Origin: Kapaibacterium sp044224925
Lineage (GTDB): Bacteria > Bacteroidota > Ignavibacteria > Kapaibacteriales > Kapaibacteriaceae
Assembly: GCA_044224925.1 (NCBI GenBank)
Contig: JBGAJM010000002.1
Location: 248,001-312,000 of the forward strand
Reading direction: 5' to 3'
Length of the DNA stretch: 64,000 bases
Notes under the pieces: generated by a model
Seen by the model: only the letters and a program-made list of their open reading frames with translations
Told to the model about the DNA's origin: nothing
Databases searched by the model: none
Shown here: positions 35,333-47,923 of the stretch, one piece after another
Numbering within the stretch: the first letter of the stretch is position 1
Layout of the letters: every line of letters begins with the position of its first letter
Position numbers and translations under genes: made by a program

Positions 35333-35830
35333 CTAACGGAAATTCTCGGTCTGGACCGGGAAGTCCAGCTCTGCACCCTTCACAAGGTTGATCACTTCTT
35401 GCAGATCGTCCTTGCTTTTGCCCGTCACTCGCACTTTCTCGTCCATGATCTGTGTGGTGACCTTGATCTTGGAGTCTTTGATGAGTGAGGTGATCTTCTT
35501 TGCTTGTTCTTTCTCGATCCCGCTTCGGAGTTTGATGTACTGCCGAACGTGGACTCCGCCAAGCATCTCCGGCTTGTCCTCGTCCAAGGCCTGGACCGAG
35601 ATGCCGCGCTTGATCATCTTCTGAATGAGAATGTCGCGGGCGGCGTTCACGAAATGCTCGCCATCGGCCTTGATGGTGATGCGTTGCTGATTGCGCTCGA
35701 ACTCCATGTCGCAGTTCGAACCCCGAAGGTCGTAGCGGTGGTCGATCTCCTTCTTGGCCTGATTCACTGCGTTATCAGCCTCTTGAAGATCGATCTCACT
35801 CACGAAGTCGAAGGAAAAGGTAGATGCCAT
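35333..35830 (-). CDS. YajQ family cyclic-di-GMP/nucleotide-binding protein
   Basis: 165 residues from the ATG at 35830. The opening STFSFDFVSEIDLQEADNAV, then RYDLRGSNCDMEF, then VRVTGKSKDDLQEVINLV at the end, are characteristic of YajQ. The protein is cytoplasmic, made of two ferredoxin-like domains; family members bind cyclic di-GMP or nucleic acid in some species. It lies upstream of the SPT-like gene on the same strand (36-base gap) and is divergent from the large DUF2341 gene. Confidence 0.93.
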   Translation of the reverse strand: MASTFSFDFVSEIDLQEADNAVNQAKKEIDHRYDLRGSNCDMEFERNQQRITIKADGEHFVNAARDILIQKMIKRGISVQALDEDKPEMLGGVHVRQYIKLRSGIEKEQAKKITSLIKDSKIKVTTQIMDEKVRVTGKSKDDLQEVINLVKGAELDFPVQTENFR

Positions 35831-35861
35831 AGTCTGTAAGATACTCGGTATTTTTCCATTC

Positions 35862-38800
35862 ATGAAGAAGGTTCTTGCCGCCCTGCCCCTTGCCCTTGCC
35901 CTGATCTGCTGCGTTCCAAGCGCCGTGGCCCAGTTGGCAGGCTATGCCAATGTCCAGTATTTCCAGGTGGTCAATCTGCGGAACAACGTTCCGCTCACGG
36001 GCTATCAGGTGAAGGTGCAAGTAGACCATAAGTCTCTTGTAACAAAGGGGCTTGCAAAGGTCGATGGATCGGACGTGCGCTTCACGGATTGTACGTTCGG
36101 CACGCAGTATCCGCTGTATATCGAGGGCGGACAGAACACGGCCGCCATGGTGGTGTGGGTGAAGGTGCTGTCCACGATGCCGGCGCGCGACTCCATCGTG
36201 ATGGCCATGCATACCGGGAATCCGGCAGCTACGTCGGTCTCCGATCCGCAGCGCGTCTTCGATTTTTTTGACGATTTCTCCGATGCCTCCCTTGCGAAAT
36301 GGGAGCGCACGGCAGGGTCGACGGTCACGGGTGGCTGGTTGAACCCCTCGGCCGAAGACGTGCCCTATGGCGGCAACACCTACATCCAGACCAAGACCGA
36401 CTTTTCGTCGTTGAACAACCGCGGCGTGGTGGAATGTGTTGTGCGTTCGAATGCGCTTGAGCGTGGTGGTACGATCATGTTCTTTGCGGACAATGCAGGT
36501 CCAACCCGACACTATGGCGTGCAACACGACACGCGCAGAACATTTCCCAGTGGTGCCCCCGACGGAGATCTTATCCGTCGCTTCGGCACAGGCTCTGCAC
36601 AGTCCACGTTCCTCTCGAACTTCAACTATCCGTGGAACGGCAACGAGAGCGTGTTGTACACGATGTCCATCAACGGCAACGACAACATCCAACTCGTTCG
36701 CACCTCGCTGTCCGATGCGTCGCGCACGAACAGCATGAATGCAGGTCCAACCGACAAGTGGACGTGGCGCAAGGTGGGCTTCTCGAAGTTCGGGCAAGGC
36801 GGCGGGGATATGACGGTGGACTGGGTGCGCATTCGACAGTTCGCCTCGCAACCCGTGGACGTGCGTGCCATCGATAACACCATTGCCGTGAGCGGACCGA
36901 CCACGTTCTGCGATGGAAGCACCGTGATCCTTACGGCACCACCCGGTTTCACATCGTATCTGTGGAGTGATGGAAAGCGGACGCGGCTCGACACGGTCTC
37001 CAAGGCCGGGTCCGTGAGCGTGAAGCTGTTCCAAGGTACCGGCTGTGAACTGGCCACACGACCCATTTCGATCTCCGTACTCCCACGTCCGACGGCAAGT
37101 GCCGAAGACGGGAAGGCCGTTGCCCTGTGCGATCCAACGCAGAGCGCAACGTTCACGGCCGACGCGGGCTTTGTGTCGTACAACTGGTACTCAACATCGA
37201 ATGCAACGGGACCATCATTCAGCAGTGCACGACAGGTGGTGGTGAACACGGCCGGGCCGTATAGCGTGGTGGTACGAAGTGCGAACGGATGTACCGACAC
37301 GGCAGAGTTCTTCGTGCACGTGATCACCGATGTTCATGCGAAGATCACCACGTCCACCGGACTCCAAGCATTCTGTGTTGGCGATTCCCTTGTCTTGCGC
37401 GCAACACCTCCGGGTGCAACGTATGCCTGGAAGAAGGACGGCGTACCCGTTGGTGGTACGGCAGATAGTTTGGTGGTACGCAGTGGTGGCGAGTACAACG
37501 TGACCACGACCATTGGTGAAGGCATCACGGCCTGTGTTTCGGATACATCGATCACGATCACGCAAAGCGGTCCTCCTGCCGTCACACTGCCTGCAACCGT
37601 GAGTATGTGCGATGGCGACACCACAACGCTCGATGCAGGTCCGGGCTATGCGTCGTATCTGTGGTCAACGGGCGACACAACGCAGTCCATCAAGGTCGTC
37701 ACCGCCGGCACGTTCTCTCTGCGCGTTGGAAACGAAGCACGCTGTTATGATTCAGCACGCGTGGTGGTCACCATCAGTCAGAACCCGAGCATCACCGTGA
37801 TCAGCGAAAGCGGAGCAACGGTGATGTGCGAGAACGATACGCTTACGCTGGCCGTCACGGGCACCGTGTCGGGTCTGCGGTACAAATGGAACACAGGCGA
37901 CACAACACGTCGCATCGTCATCACCGGACCCGGTACCTATAGCGTCGAAGCCTCGGGATCGAGTGGCTGTGCGGCCATCGGCAGCATCACCATCGCACCC
38001 GGCAGTGTGGCACCACCGAACATCTCGTACACAGGTCCTCAACAACTGTGTCCCGGTCAGTCAGCCATTCTCTCTATCCCCGCAGACTACGACGGCATCC
38101 TCTGGAGCACCGGCGACACAACGAATTCCATTACGGTGTCCACGGCAGGCACCTACACCGTTACGGTGCGCAAGAGTTCATGCACCGGTAAGAACAGTAT
38201 CACGGTCGAGCAGGCACCATCACCTTCCTACATCATGAGTGCCGTGAGTGACACAACGGTATGCGGCGACACGATCCCCGATGTGGTGACGATGATCTCA
38301 TTGCGCAACAACCTTGCACTCGATCGTGCGATAAGCGTTTCGGTGAGCGGACAGGGCTTCACGGCAGACCCCACACAATTCGGTCTCAATGCCGCCGCGC
38401 AAGACGTACGCATCACATGTGCTGTCGGATCGCAACGCGGACGGTTGACGGGCATGGTGGTCTTCACCGACCAATGCGGATGGCAGGACAGTGTTGCCGT
38501 TGTGATCGACGTCACCACGAAGAGCGTTGTCGTGAACACCGATCCCGCACCTGCGCAGCCCGTACGCACCGGAGAGAAGGTCACCATCGATCTGCATGCC
38601 GATGCCACGGGATCGCTCTCGCAACTCCTTCGCTCCGACACGCTCATCGTAGAGCTACAACACGAGTTCACAGCGCTCGACCTCTCAACGGTCACATCAT
38701 CCTGTGGCACTGTGGTGGTACAGCCGGACAACGGACCAGGGAAGTACAAGCTCATCATCACCGACTGCCGCGAGGCAACGTCTGATGTGCTCGGCTCACT

Positions 38801-39211
38801 CACCTTCACCACACTCATCGGTACCACGCTTCGACCGACCATCCATGTTCGTTCCATCTCCAGCACATCCGTGTGTGTGATCCCAACGATCGACACCACG
38901 ACGCGCGAGGTCGAGCTCTTGCGATTTGGATGCGAACTCAGTACTGTGAACGTGAGTGGAATGGCCGACGGCATTCGCATGCTTTCTCCGCAGCCCGTGC
39001 TCGAAGATGCTGTCCTCGAATTCGGCTGTGCCGCTCCTGCGAATGTTCGCATCGAATTGGTGGATGTGGTCGGAAGGTCGGAGGATCTCTTCAACGGTCC
39101 ACTTGACGAAGGTCTGCATCGCATGGTCATTCGTCCGTCCACCAGTGGCTCTCATGTTGTTCGACTATGGCTGCGCAACACCATCTACATGCAATCGTTC
39201 TCGGTGGTCAA

Positions 39212-39215
<4 letters not shown>
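35862..39215 (+). CDS. DUF2341 and Ig-like repeat secreted protein with T9SS domain
   Basis: 1117 residues. Signal peptide (VLAALPLALALICCVPSAVAQ), then a DUF2341 domain (about 25-130: GSDVRFTDCTFGTQYPLY), then a concanavalin-like region, followed by six Ig-like/PKD-type repeats from about residue 350 to 790. They share a pattern of Cys, then YxWSxGDTT (SYLWSTGDTTQSI, GILWSTGDTTNSI) and a TAGTYxVxV strand. The C-terminus (MLSPQPVLEDAVLEF... QSFSVVK) is a T9SS sorting domain. Likely an adhesin-like surface protein. Its stop overlaps the GTG of the following OmpA gene (GTGA). Confidence 0.88.
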
Positions 39216-41229
<2,014 letters not shown>

Positions 41230-41234
41230 GGTTC

Positions 41235-42758
41235 GTGATCGCTGTGCTAGCGGTGATGTCGATCATCGTTCCCGCTTATGGTCAATCGAATTCGACCATT
41301 GCCCAGCTACTGCAATGGATCAAGCCTTCTCAAGCGCCATTTGCGAGATTGGCTAGTAGGCCCGTTGCGTTCTGTGTGATGTCGGACGACGGAAATTCTC
41401 AGCAGGTACTGCGTGCACTGCAAGAGTTCAGAAAGACACCGGCTTCGCAGGGAATAGAGGTAGTTGCCGTATGGTATGCCGTGGGGCCGCGCATGCTTGA
41501 CTCGCTCACGGCACGGGCGGCGTTTCTCGATCTGATCGCATATGACCATCGCCGAGACGTCTACGGTTATTCAACGAGATCCAAGACGCTACCGTATCTG
41601 CTTCTTGCAGATACTTCGCACGCGGTCGTGTGGGAGGGCACCGCAGATGCAACCATCGACGGGGTCCTCCAAGCGTTCGCACTGTTCGGTCAACTGCCAC
41701 CCGACCCTTCACGTCCACTGTCTACCGAAGCCGTGAGCGGATTCTCGCTCCGCATTCAACCTGCATCAGCTATCCCGCCTCGACCACTCAACGGCACCAC
41801 GTCGGATCATAACCGACGATGGGTTCGAGGTGCCAATGCACCCGACGCTGTTGGTGCCATCGTTTCGTACATGTACCCAGATGCTGATGTTCATGTGCAT
41901 TCTGCTCTCAGTGGCACTGGCAGGTTCGATATCGATCTCACCTCGACGAGCGAGGAGCTTTGTTTTCGAAAACGTGATTCCATCGTGCGTCTTCTCGACA
42001 GTGCCCTTGGTACGATCACCGACGTTTCGATCCATTCCTACATTCGTCATGCACTCATTCTCATGAATCCACTCGAGCTCGACCGCTATCGCTCTGACAG
42101 TGGCATCACGATCCGAGAGTTCTCCGAACACTATCGCGATAGGTTCTTCGAGACGATGGTTGTCGATCCTTCCGTTCCGTTCGATGTTCGCTATGACGTT
42201 CCGAGAACGTTCGATTGGCGGGATACCGTCGTTGCGAAGCTCAAGTCAATGGGATTGGAGTTCCACATGCAAGCCGGTAAGGCAACTTCGATCGTTGTGC
42301 GAAACGCGACCACGCCTGAGTCCGAAGTGATCTACCTCTTGAAACGAACGCACGTTATTCCAACGTTCAGTGCAACAGCGTATGCTGCTTCCGACAAGGC
42401 TTGGTATGGCGGCGAGGCAGGAGTCAACGTTGGCCTTCTTTCGAATGGACATGGATTCCATGGTTTCTATGCGTGGCGAGGATGCGTCGAAGTCCTTTCT
42501 GATGGGAGCTCCGTCATTGGTGGCATCAATGCCGGCGTCGACCTCAGCTCGATCTTCGTCATGCGTCTGCGCGGCGGCATCTACTCAGACTTCCATACTG
42601 CAACGACACTTATGGTCATGCCGGAGCTCGGCTTCTCCTTCTGGGGCCGGTATGCTCTCACGGTCGGTGGGATGATCCCGCTCTTGGGTGCACATGTTCT
42701 CCCTCCAAGCATACGATGCAGCTTAACGTGGAATGTGTTGCCTAACGGTGCGCATTAG
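41235..42758 (+). CDS. Secreted protein with thioredoxin-like region and barrel-like C-terminus
   Basis: 507 residues from the GTG at 41235, which begins a short signal peptide (IAVLAVMSIIVPAYGQ). The first 170 residues look like a thioredoxin fold without the CxxC motif (FCVMSDDGNSQQVLRAL, LPYLLLADTSHAVVWEG). The middle resembles DUF3738-like periplasmic domains (FDIDLTSTSEELCF). The end (residues ~380-507) has alternating strands like a beta-barrel (GEAGVNVGLLSNGHGFHG). No firm family. It starts 5 bases after the OmpA gene on the same strand, so co-expression is likely. Confidence 0.72.
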   Translation: MIAVLAVMSIIVPAYGQSNSTIAQLLQWIKPSQAPFARLASRPVAFCVMSDDGNSQQVLRALQEFRKTPASQGIEVVAVWYAVGPRMLDSLTARAAFLDLIAYDHRRDVYGYSTRSKTLPYLLLADTSHAVVWEGTADATIDGVLQAFALFGQLPPDPSRPLSTEAVSGFSLRIQPASAIPPRPLNGTTSDHNRRWVRGANAPDAVGAIVSYMYPDADVHVHSALSGTGRFDIDLTSTSEELCFRKRDSIVRLLDSALGTITDVSIHSYIRHALILMNPLELDRYRSDSGITIREFSEHYRDRFFETMVVDPSVPFDVRYDVPRTFDWRDTVVAKLKSMGLEFHMQAGKATSIVVRNATTPESEVIYLLKRTHVIPTFSATAYAASDKAWYGGEAGVNVGLLSNGHGFHGFYAWRGCVEVLSDGSSVIGGINAGVDLSSIFVMRLRGGIYSDFHTATTLMVMPELGFSFWGRYALTVGGMIPLLGAHVLPPSIRCSLTWNVLPNGAH

Positions 42759-42808
42759 GCAACCTTAGATCATACGCAAACCATCATGGCGTGCTAGGCC
42801 ATTTGAGT

Positions 42809-44020
42809 TCACGGACGCAGGACGACAGAGGTCCGATCTCCCACTCGAACAACATAGAGGCCGGGAGCAAAGCCTTCTGTTGCGATCTGCGTTGTGCCCT
42901 GGAACTGTGCGGTCCATACCACCACGCCGTGCACGTTATAGATCGCTACCATGGAAGGGGTCGTACTTTGTAGTGTGAGCACATCTCCAACAGTGTACAT
43001 CGTTCTGAGATCTTCATTCGCTGTGTGCTCTGCTACGGATGTTGTTTGTTGGGCGCGATACCACCGCTGTGCCAATGGATCTGTTGAGAAGAATGCATGG
43101 ATCCGTGCACCGGACTTCTCTTCACCAAGTGGCGAAAGGTGAAGTCCATCACCAGAGAAATCGTCACAATGCCAGAACAGACCATCTAGCTTCGGTGTTG
43201 TACCATCGGCCCAATTGTCCGTGCACCACATAAGAGCAGGCAGACTTGCGTCAACGCCCGTGAAGTCGTACCCCGCAGTGCCAACGATCTGTCGCTCGAT
43301 GAGGAACTTGATCGCCCAACCATTGAGATGATCTCGTGGAGAGAGCAGTCCTCTTCCTGCAAGTGCAGTGGCCGGATCGATGTATCCCGCATATGAACGC
43401 GAAGAGAAGTAGATCACCTGAAGGTTAGGATACAACGTGTGCATCGTTGTGCACAGTGTGAACAGGTCATCAGCAAGAGCCTGTGCGGCGCCCGGGAACG
43501 TCGTATCCGCTGTCTGCGTGTTGTCTGTTTCGATCCACGCCAATTGAACCTGAGCTGCGTTACATCCAATGGAATCGAGAACGTGTGTGGCATTCTTCCA
43601 GTAGTTGTCCGATGGTTGATTCATCTTCTGCACACCTTGCCCGCCAACACATGTATTCGCAAACGTCAACGTTGCGTTCCGCGTTGGATCAGCTGTTGCC
43701 AGGGCAACGAATGCATTGAACTCCGTGCGTGGATTCGATGCGCCAACTCCGATCATCACGATCTTGCCGTCGGTGAGATCTACTGAACCATCGAGTGATC
43801 GCGGCACAATGGCATCAATGACGTTCTCATAGCTTGGCATCATATCCGAAGGCGGCAGGGATCGTCCTTCAGGATAGAGTCCTCCACGTACTCCCTTCCA
43901 CGTGGAGTTCGACATGTCAGATACCGGCAGCCGCCCGAGTGGTGGCCGCGAACAGTCCTTTTGGGCGATCACGATATGCGTGCATGCCAGGACAGCGAGG
44001 AGTGGGATGTAGGTTCTCAT
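42809..44020 (-). CDS. SGNH hydrolase-like secreted protein with T9SS-like C-terminus
   Basis: 403 residues from the ATG at 44020, which starts a signal peptide (MRTYIPLLAVLACTHIVIA). KIVMIGVGASNPRTEF and, later, SGDGLHLSPLGEEKSG suggest an SGNH/GDSL-like fold, the second providing the catalytic Asp-x-x-His; the first block does not show a clear GDS serine, so activity is uncertain. The last ~70 residues (PSMVAIYNVHGVVVW... DRTSVVLRP) resemble a T9SS sorting domain. Divergent from the DUF899 gene. Confidence 0.75.
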   Translation of the reverse strand: MRTYIPLLAVLACTHIVIAQKDCSRPPLGRLPVSDMSNSTWKGVRGGLYPEGRSLPPSDMMPSYENVIDAIVPRSLDGSVDLTDGKIVMIGVGASNPRTEFNAFVALATADPTRNATLTFANTCVGGQGVQKMNQPSDNYWKNATHVLDSIGCNAAQVQLAWIETDNTQTADTTFPGAAQALADDLFTLCTTMHTLYPNLQVIYFSSRSYAGYIDPATALAGRGLLSPRDHLNGWAIKFLIERQIVGTAGYDFTGVDASLPALMWCTDNWADGTTPKLDGLFWHCDDFSGDGLHLSPLGEEKSGARIHAFFSTDPLAQRWYRAQQTTSVAEHTANEDLRTMYTVGDVLTLQSTTPSMVAIYNVHGVVVWTAQFQGTTQIATEGFAPGLYVVRVGDRTSVVLRP

Positions 44021-44118
44021 GATGCGCAAAGAACTCAGCATGCTGACGTATCGTTACAGTACCTGCATGTCTTTTTGTAGGTTGCGTCGTTGATTCAATT
44101 CTCCTTGGAGAGACAGGT

Positions 44119-44697
44119 ATGTCGATGATGCAAGACACAGAGCTGAACGCCCTCTACAAAGAGTCCATGGATGTTCGCAACAGACTTGTTGCGGCACTGA
44201 AGTCGCGTGCGATCACGCTCGACAGAACCTATGTGTTCACCGAGGGCGAGAGTGCAACCGTGTCGTTGAGCGAGCTGTTCGGCGACAAGAATGATCTGAT
44301 CGTGATCCATAACATGGGTCGGTCGTGCAACTACTGCTCGTTGTGGGCTGACGGACTCAATGGCGTGCTTGATCACTTGCTCACGCGAACGAGCGTCGTG
44401 CTGATGAATGCAGACTCGGCCGCCGCACAGCGCGAGATCGCACAAGAGCGCGGATGGAAGTTCCGCATGATCCGTGATACGGAAGGTGCATTCACCGATG
44501 ACATGGGCTTTCGAACGGAGCACGAAGGAAAGAAGTACCTGCAACCCGGATACTCGGTGTTCCATCGCAACGACGATGGGACGATCACACGTACAGGCTA
44601 CGATGCCTTTGGTCCGGGTGACGTGTACATGGGCGTCTTCCACATGTTCGACATGCTCGCCGATGGCGGCGAGGGATGGCAGCCGAGGAAGTCATGA
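44119..44697 (+). CDS. DUF899 thioredoxin-like protein
   Basis: 192 residues of the DUF899 family. The thioredoxin-like active region is HNMGRSCNYCSLWADG, with CNYC, and the end contains YSVFHRNDDGTITRTGYDAFGPGD, typical of the family. The protein is cytoplasmic with unknown substrate; a redox role is plausible. The start at 44119 follows GGAGAGACAGGT. The stop overlaps the start of the DUF2461 gene (ATGA at 44694-44697). Confidence 0.88.
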   Translation: MSMMQDTELNALYKESMDVRNRLVAALKSRAITLDRTYVFTEGESATVSLSELFGDKNDLIVIHNMGRSCNYCSLWADGLNGVLDHLLTRTSVVLMNADSAAAQREIAQERGWKFRMIRDTEGAFTDDMGFRTEHEGKKYLQPGYSVFHRNDDGTITRTGYDAFGPGDVYMGVFHMFDMLADGGEGWQPRKS

Positions 44698-45356
44698 GTG
44701 CACTTCCAAAAGAGTTCTGGACATTCTTCCGTCAGCTTGCCAAGAACAACAACCGCGAGTGGTTCCATGAGCACAAGGCACAGTACGAATCGTTCGTGAA
44801 GAAGCCCTTTGCGGACCTGACGGATGCTCTCATCGATGCTATTCGGGATGTCGATCCGCAGATCCAGATCACGTCCAAAGAGGCACTGTTCCGCATCTAT
44901 CGCGATGTGCGGTTCTCCAAGGACAAGACGCCATACACGCTTCATGCTTCTGCTATCATCTCTCCGTTCGGTCGGAAGAGCGAGGGCTATCCCGGCTTCT
45001 ACATCCACGCTTCACCGGGAACGAGCATGATCGGCGGTGGCGCCTACATGCCCGACAAAGAGCAGCTTGCCACGTTGCGATCGTTGATCGCCGATGACCC
45101 TGCCGCCCTTCACTCCCTTCTCAAGGCAAAGCCGTTCAAGAAGTTCTACGGCGAATTGCAAGGTGAGAAGAACAAGGTGCTGCCGGTGGAGTTCAAGGAT
45201 GTGGCAAAGACAGAGCCGTTGATCGCCAACAAGCAGTTCTACTTCATGACGGACGTGCCGGACGATGTGTTCTCATCGCCCGACACGATCAAGCGTCTGA
45301 TGCAATACTACATGGCGGCACGACCGCTCAACGTCTACCTTCAGCAAGCCTTCTGA
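44694..45356 (+). CDS. DUF2461 domain protein
   Basis: 220 residues matching the TIGR02453/DUF2461 family: FWTFFRQLAKNNNREWFHEHK at the start, FRIYRDVRFSKDKTPYTLH in the middle and GGGAYMPDKEQLATLR later. Function in bacteria is unknown. I chose the ATG at 44694, which overlaps the DUF899 stop, because it places the conserved FWTFF block near the N-terminus; an ATG at 44676 is also in frame. Likely co-translated with the DUF899 gene. Confidence 0.88.
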   Translation: MSALPKEFWTFFRQLAKNNNREWFHEHKAQYESFVKKPFADLTDALIDAIRDVDPQIQITSKEALFRIYRDVRFSKDKTPYTLHASAIISPFGRKSEGYPGFYIHASPGTSMIGGGAYMPDKEQLATLRSLIADDPAALHSLLKAKPFKKFYGELQGEKNKVLPVEFKDVAKTEPLIANKQFYFMTDVPDDVFSSPDTIKRLMQYYMAARPLNVYLQQAF

Positions 45357-45362
45357 ACGAAG

Positions 45363-47840
45363 TTAGAAGTTCACCGTTGCCGTGAGCGAGGCTTGCCGAC
45401 GGAGGATGTTCCCACCGAAGATCTCGTAGTGCGCGCGATCAAGTGCGTTGAACACATTGCCGCTCACGCGGATCGCATCCGTGACGTACACACCGGCAGA
45501 GATGTTGAGCACGGCATAGGCAGGCACATATCCATCGAACAGACCTGCGATCCAGCGGAAGCCTTCGACATAGCGCAGCGAGACGTTGGCATCCCACGAG
45601 TTCGGCTTGATGTATTCCAGTCCAACGTTCACGCGATGTGGTGATGTGTTCGGAAGGATCTTCTGTGCAGTAACGGCATTTTCTTTCACATCCACGCTGA
45701 TGTAGGCGTAGTTCGCCCACACCTTGAATTCGTTCGTGAGGAAGTAGTCCACGCTCAACTCTGCACCATACTCGTTCACAATGGCGATGTTGGTTGGCGC
45801 GATCACAAGGGCCGACTTGCCCTCATACGTCGTGATCTGTGATGGATAGGCAGTATTGATCTTCGCAAGCTCAGCCATCATCACACTATCGCCGATGCGG
45901 TCGAGGTTCGCATCGCCCGTATTGCTCTTCAACGTCGGATAGATGTTCTGTGCGATCCCACCAAGTGGCGATGCGATCAGATTGGCGCGCTGATTCCAGT
46001 AGGCATTTGCTGTGACGAACAGGTTCTTGAGGATCTGACCTGTGTAGCCAAGCTCATACGACAGCGCCGTCTCGGGCGTGAGCGTGTAATTCCCGGTGTT
46101 CCATCTTCCGGTTGCGGCCGTGAGATTCAAGTTGGCGGAAGTTGGTGTTCCGGCAACGGCAGAGACCACGGAGTCGACAGTGCGGTTCACACCTGCGAGG
46201 TTTGCAGGCGGACCTGCGGGAGATCTGCGATAGAGATCGGCATAGCTCGGACGCAAGAAGGCACGGTTGAAGGTGGCACGGAGGGAATGTCCTTTCTCGA
46301 TCTCCCACACAAGTGCTGCCTTTGGCGAAAGCTGTGTGTTGAACATCGTACTGCGATCCACACGCAACGCTCCAACGAGGCGCAGTGCGGGTGTGATGCT
46401 GTATTCACCTTGACCGTAGATGCCTGTGAAGTTGTTCGAGAGATCGTCGGGCTTGATGAGTGGACTGATCGCAGGATCGTACGTGGTGTTCACCAGTTGC
46501 AGTTCTTGAATAACGCCGGCGACCACGCGGAGCTTGTCGTCGAAGAACTTGTCGTTCCATTGGGCATCAACACTGTACACATTCGACTGTTCGCCCGAGT
46601 TCGCAAGTGCGTTGAACACGAGTTGTGGCTTTGGCGCGAAACGATTGCTCCACAAGGCTTGCACGTTGATGCGCTCAGAGTTGTAGGCAAGTCGCACAAA
46701 GGGCTTGCGAATGTCCTGCACGACAAGGCGACCTGTTTGATTCACGTAGAATTCATTCCCCGAATACGTGTAGCCGCCTTCGAGGACGAATCGCTTCACG
46801 GCATCGATGTTGTAATCCACACGTGCTGTTCCCGAATAGGCGAACGGATGAAGGATGTTGCTTCCCATCGTGTCGATCTTCCGCACGTCCGGTGCTAGTC
46901 CGGCATACTCAAGGCCATTCAATGGCTTCGTCGTGTCCTTGAATCGCGAGTTGAACGAGTAGTTGTATTGATAATCGGCACCGATGGAGATCTTGTAGGC
47001 CCAGTGTTCATCGATGGCACCGGCATGTCGTACCGAGGCGCGATAGAGATTCCATTCACCGGCCGTGAGACTTACGCGTGTACCGATCACATCGCGAGGA
47101 TTCGTGGTCGTGACGTTGATCACACCGTTGTAGGCATTCTGCCCGTATAATGCCGATCCCGGACCACGCACCACTTCGATCTGTTGTACATCTCCGAGGA
47201 CGCTCGAGAAGGAGTTCCATTCGTTCAAGTTGATCAGTGGTGTCGACGGATCACGTCCGTCGATCAACACCAGCGTGCGACGATTGATCGAATTGTTGAA
47301 GCCGCGTGTGTTCACATTGAAGTCGTTCGCACCGCTCCACACCACATCAACACCGGGAAGATGCTCCATGGTCTTGGCGATCTGTCCGTGCGAGCCTGCC
47401 AACTCGATCTGCAGCGGCGTGATCACCGAGATCGCCGCCGGTGCTTCTGTCAGTTTCTGTGCTTGTCGTGCGGCACCATAGACCACGATCTCTCCGGTGT
47501 TCTTTGCATCGGAACGTACGACGATGTTCACGTTGGTCGTGTCGCCCTCTGTTGCCACAACGCCACTTCGATCTTCGGCCAACCAACCAAGTCCGCGTAC
47601 TTCCAGTGTATACGTGCCGGCCGGAATGCCCTTGATCACAAAGGCCCCACCGTTGCGCGAGTACACCGAGAAGCGCTTGCCGGCCACCGTGACCCGGATG
47701 CCGTCCAGACGCTCGCCTGTTGCAGAATCGGACACCGTTCCGGTGATCACGGCCCCGCCTTGCGCGGCCTGTGACGTGGAGGAAAACGTGACAATTGCCA
47801 GTATGCTGAGAATGAACACCAACACGGAGGAGCGTTTCAT
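45363..47840 (-). CDS. TonB-dependent receptor with carboxypeptidase-like N-domain
   Basis: 825 residues from the ATG at 47840. Signal peptide (MKRSSVLVFILSILAIVTF), then a CarboxypepD_reg-like domain (ITGTVSDSATGERLDGIRV), then the plug (IEVVRGPGSALYGQNAYNGVINV), then the 22-strand barrel ending in ASLTATVNF with a terminal Phe. It imports a substrate across the outer membrane using TonB energy; the substrate is not evident. The upstream region has a TetR-type palindrome shared with the divergent LytTR gene. Confidence 0.94.
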   Translation of the reverse strand: MKRSSVLVFILSILAIVTFSSTSQAAQGGAVITGTVSDSATGERLDGIRVTVAGKRFSVYSRNGGAFVIKGIPAGTYTLEVRGLGWLAEDRSGVVATEGDTTNVNIVVRSDAKNTGEIVVYGAARQAQKLTEAPAAISVITPLQIELAGSHGQIAKTMEHLPGVDVVWSGANDFNVNTRGFNNSINRRTLVLIDGRDPSTPLINLNEWNSFSSVLGDVQQIEVVRGPGSALYGQNAYNGVINVTTTNPRDVIGTRVSLTAGEWNLYRASVRHAGAIDEHWAYKISIGADYQYNYSFNSRFKDTTKPLNGLEYAGLAPDVRKIDTMGSNILHPFAYSGTARVDYNIDAVKRFVLEGGYTYSGNEFYVNQTGRLVVQDIRKPFVRLAYNSERINVQALWSNRFAPKPQLVFNALANSGEQSNVYSVDAQWNDKFFDDKLRVVAGVIQELQLVNTTYDPAISPLIKPDDLSNNFTGIYGQGEYSITPALRLVGALRVDRSTMFNTQLSPKAALVWEIEKGHSLRATFNRAFLRPSYADLYRRSPAGPPANLAGVNRTVDSVVSAVAGTPTSANLNLTAATGRWNTGNYTLTPETALSYELGYTGQILKNLFVTANAYWNQRANLIASPLGGIAQNIYPTLKSNTGDANLDRIGDSVMMAELAKINTAYPSQITTYEGKSALVIAPTNIAIVNEYGAELSVDYFLTNEFKVWANYAYISVDVKENAVTAQKILPNTSPHRVNVGLEYIKPNSWDANVSLRYVEGFRWIAGLFDGYVPAYAVLNISAGVYVTDAIRVSGNVFNALDRAHYEIFGGNILRRQASLTATVNF

Positions 47841-47864
47841 GGGACTCTCGCTTGTTTTAATAAA

Positions 47865-47878
47865 ACCGACCAGTCGGT
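47865..47878. promoter_or_regulatory. Palindrome resembling a TetR-family operator
   Basis: ACCGACCAGTCGGT at 47865-47878 is an inverted repeat with a 2-base centre, with further CGGTC copy just after, in the 83-base space between the divergent TonB-receptor and LytTR genes. GACCGAC-type palindromes are common TetR/AcrR operators. No TetR gene is present in the window, so the regulator would be encoded elsewhere. Confidence 0.5.
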
Positions 47879-47923
47879 CGGTCACAAAACTACGAAAGTG
47901 AACACTTCTGTAACTTCACCTCC

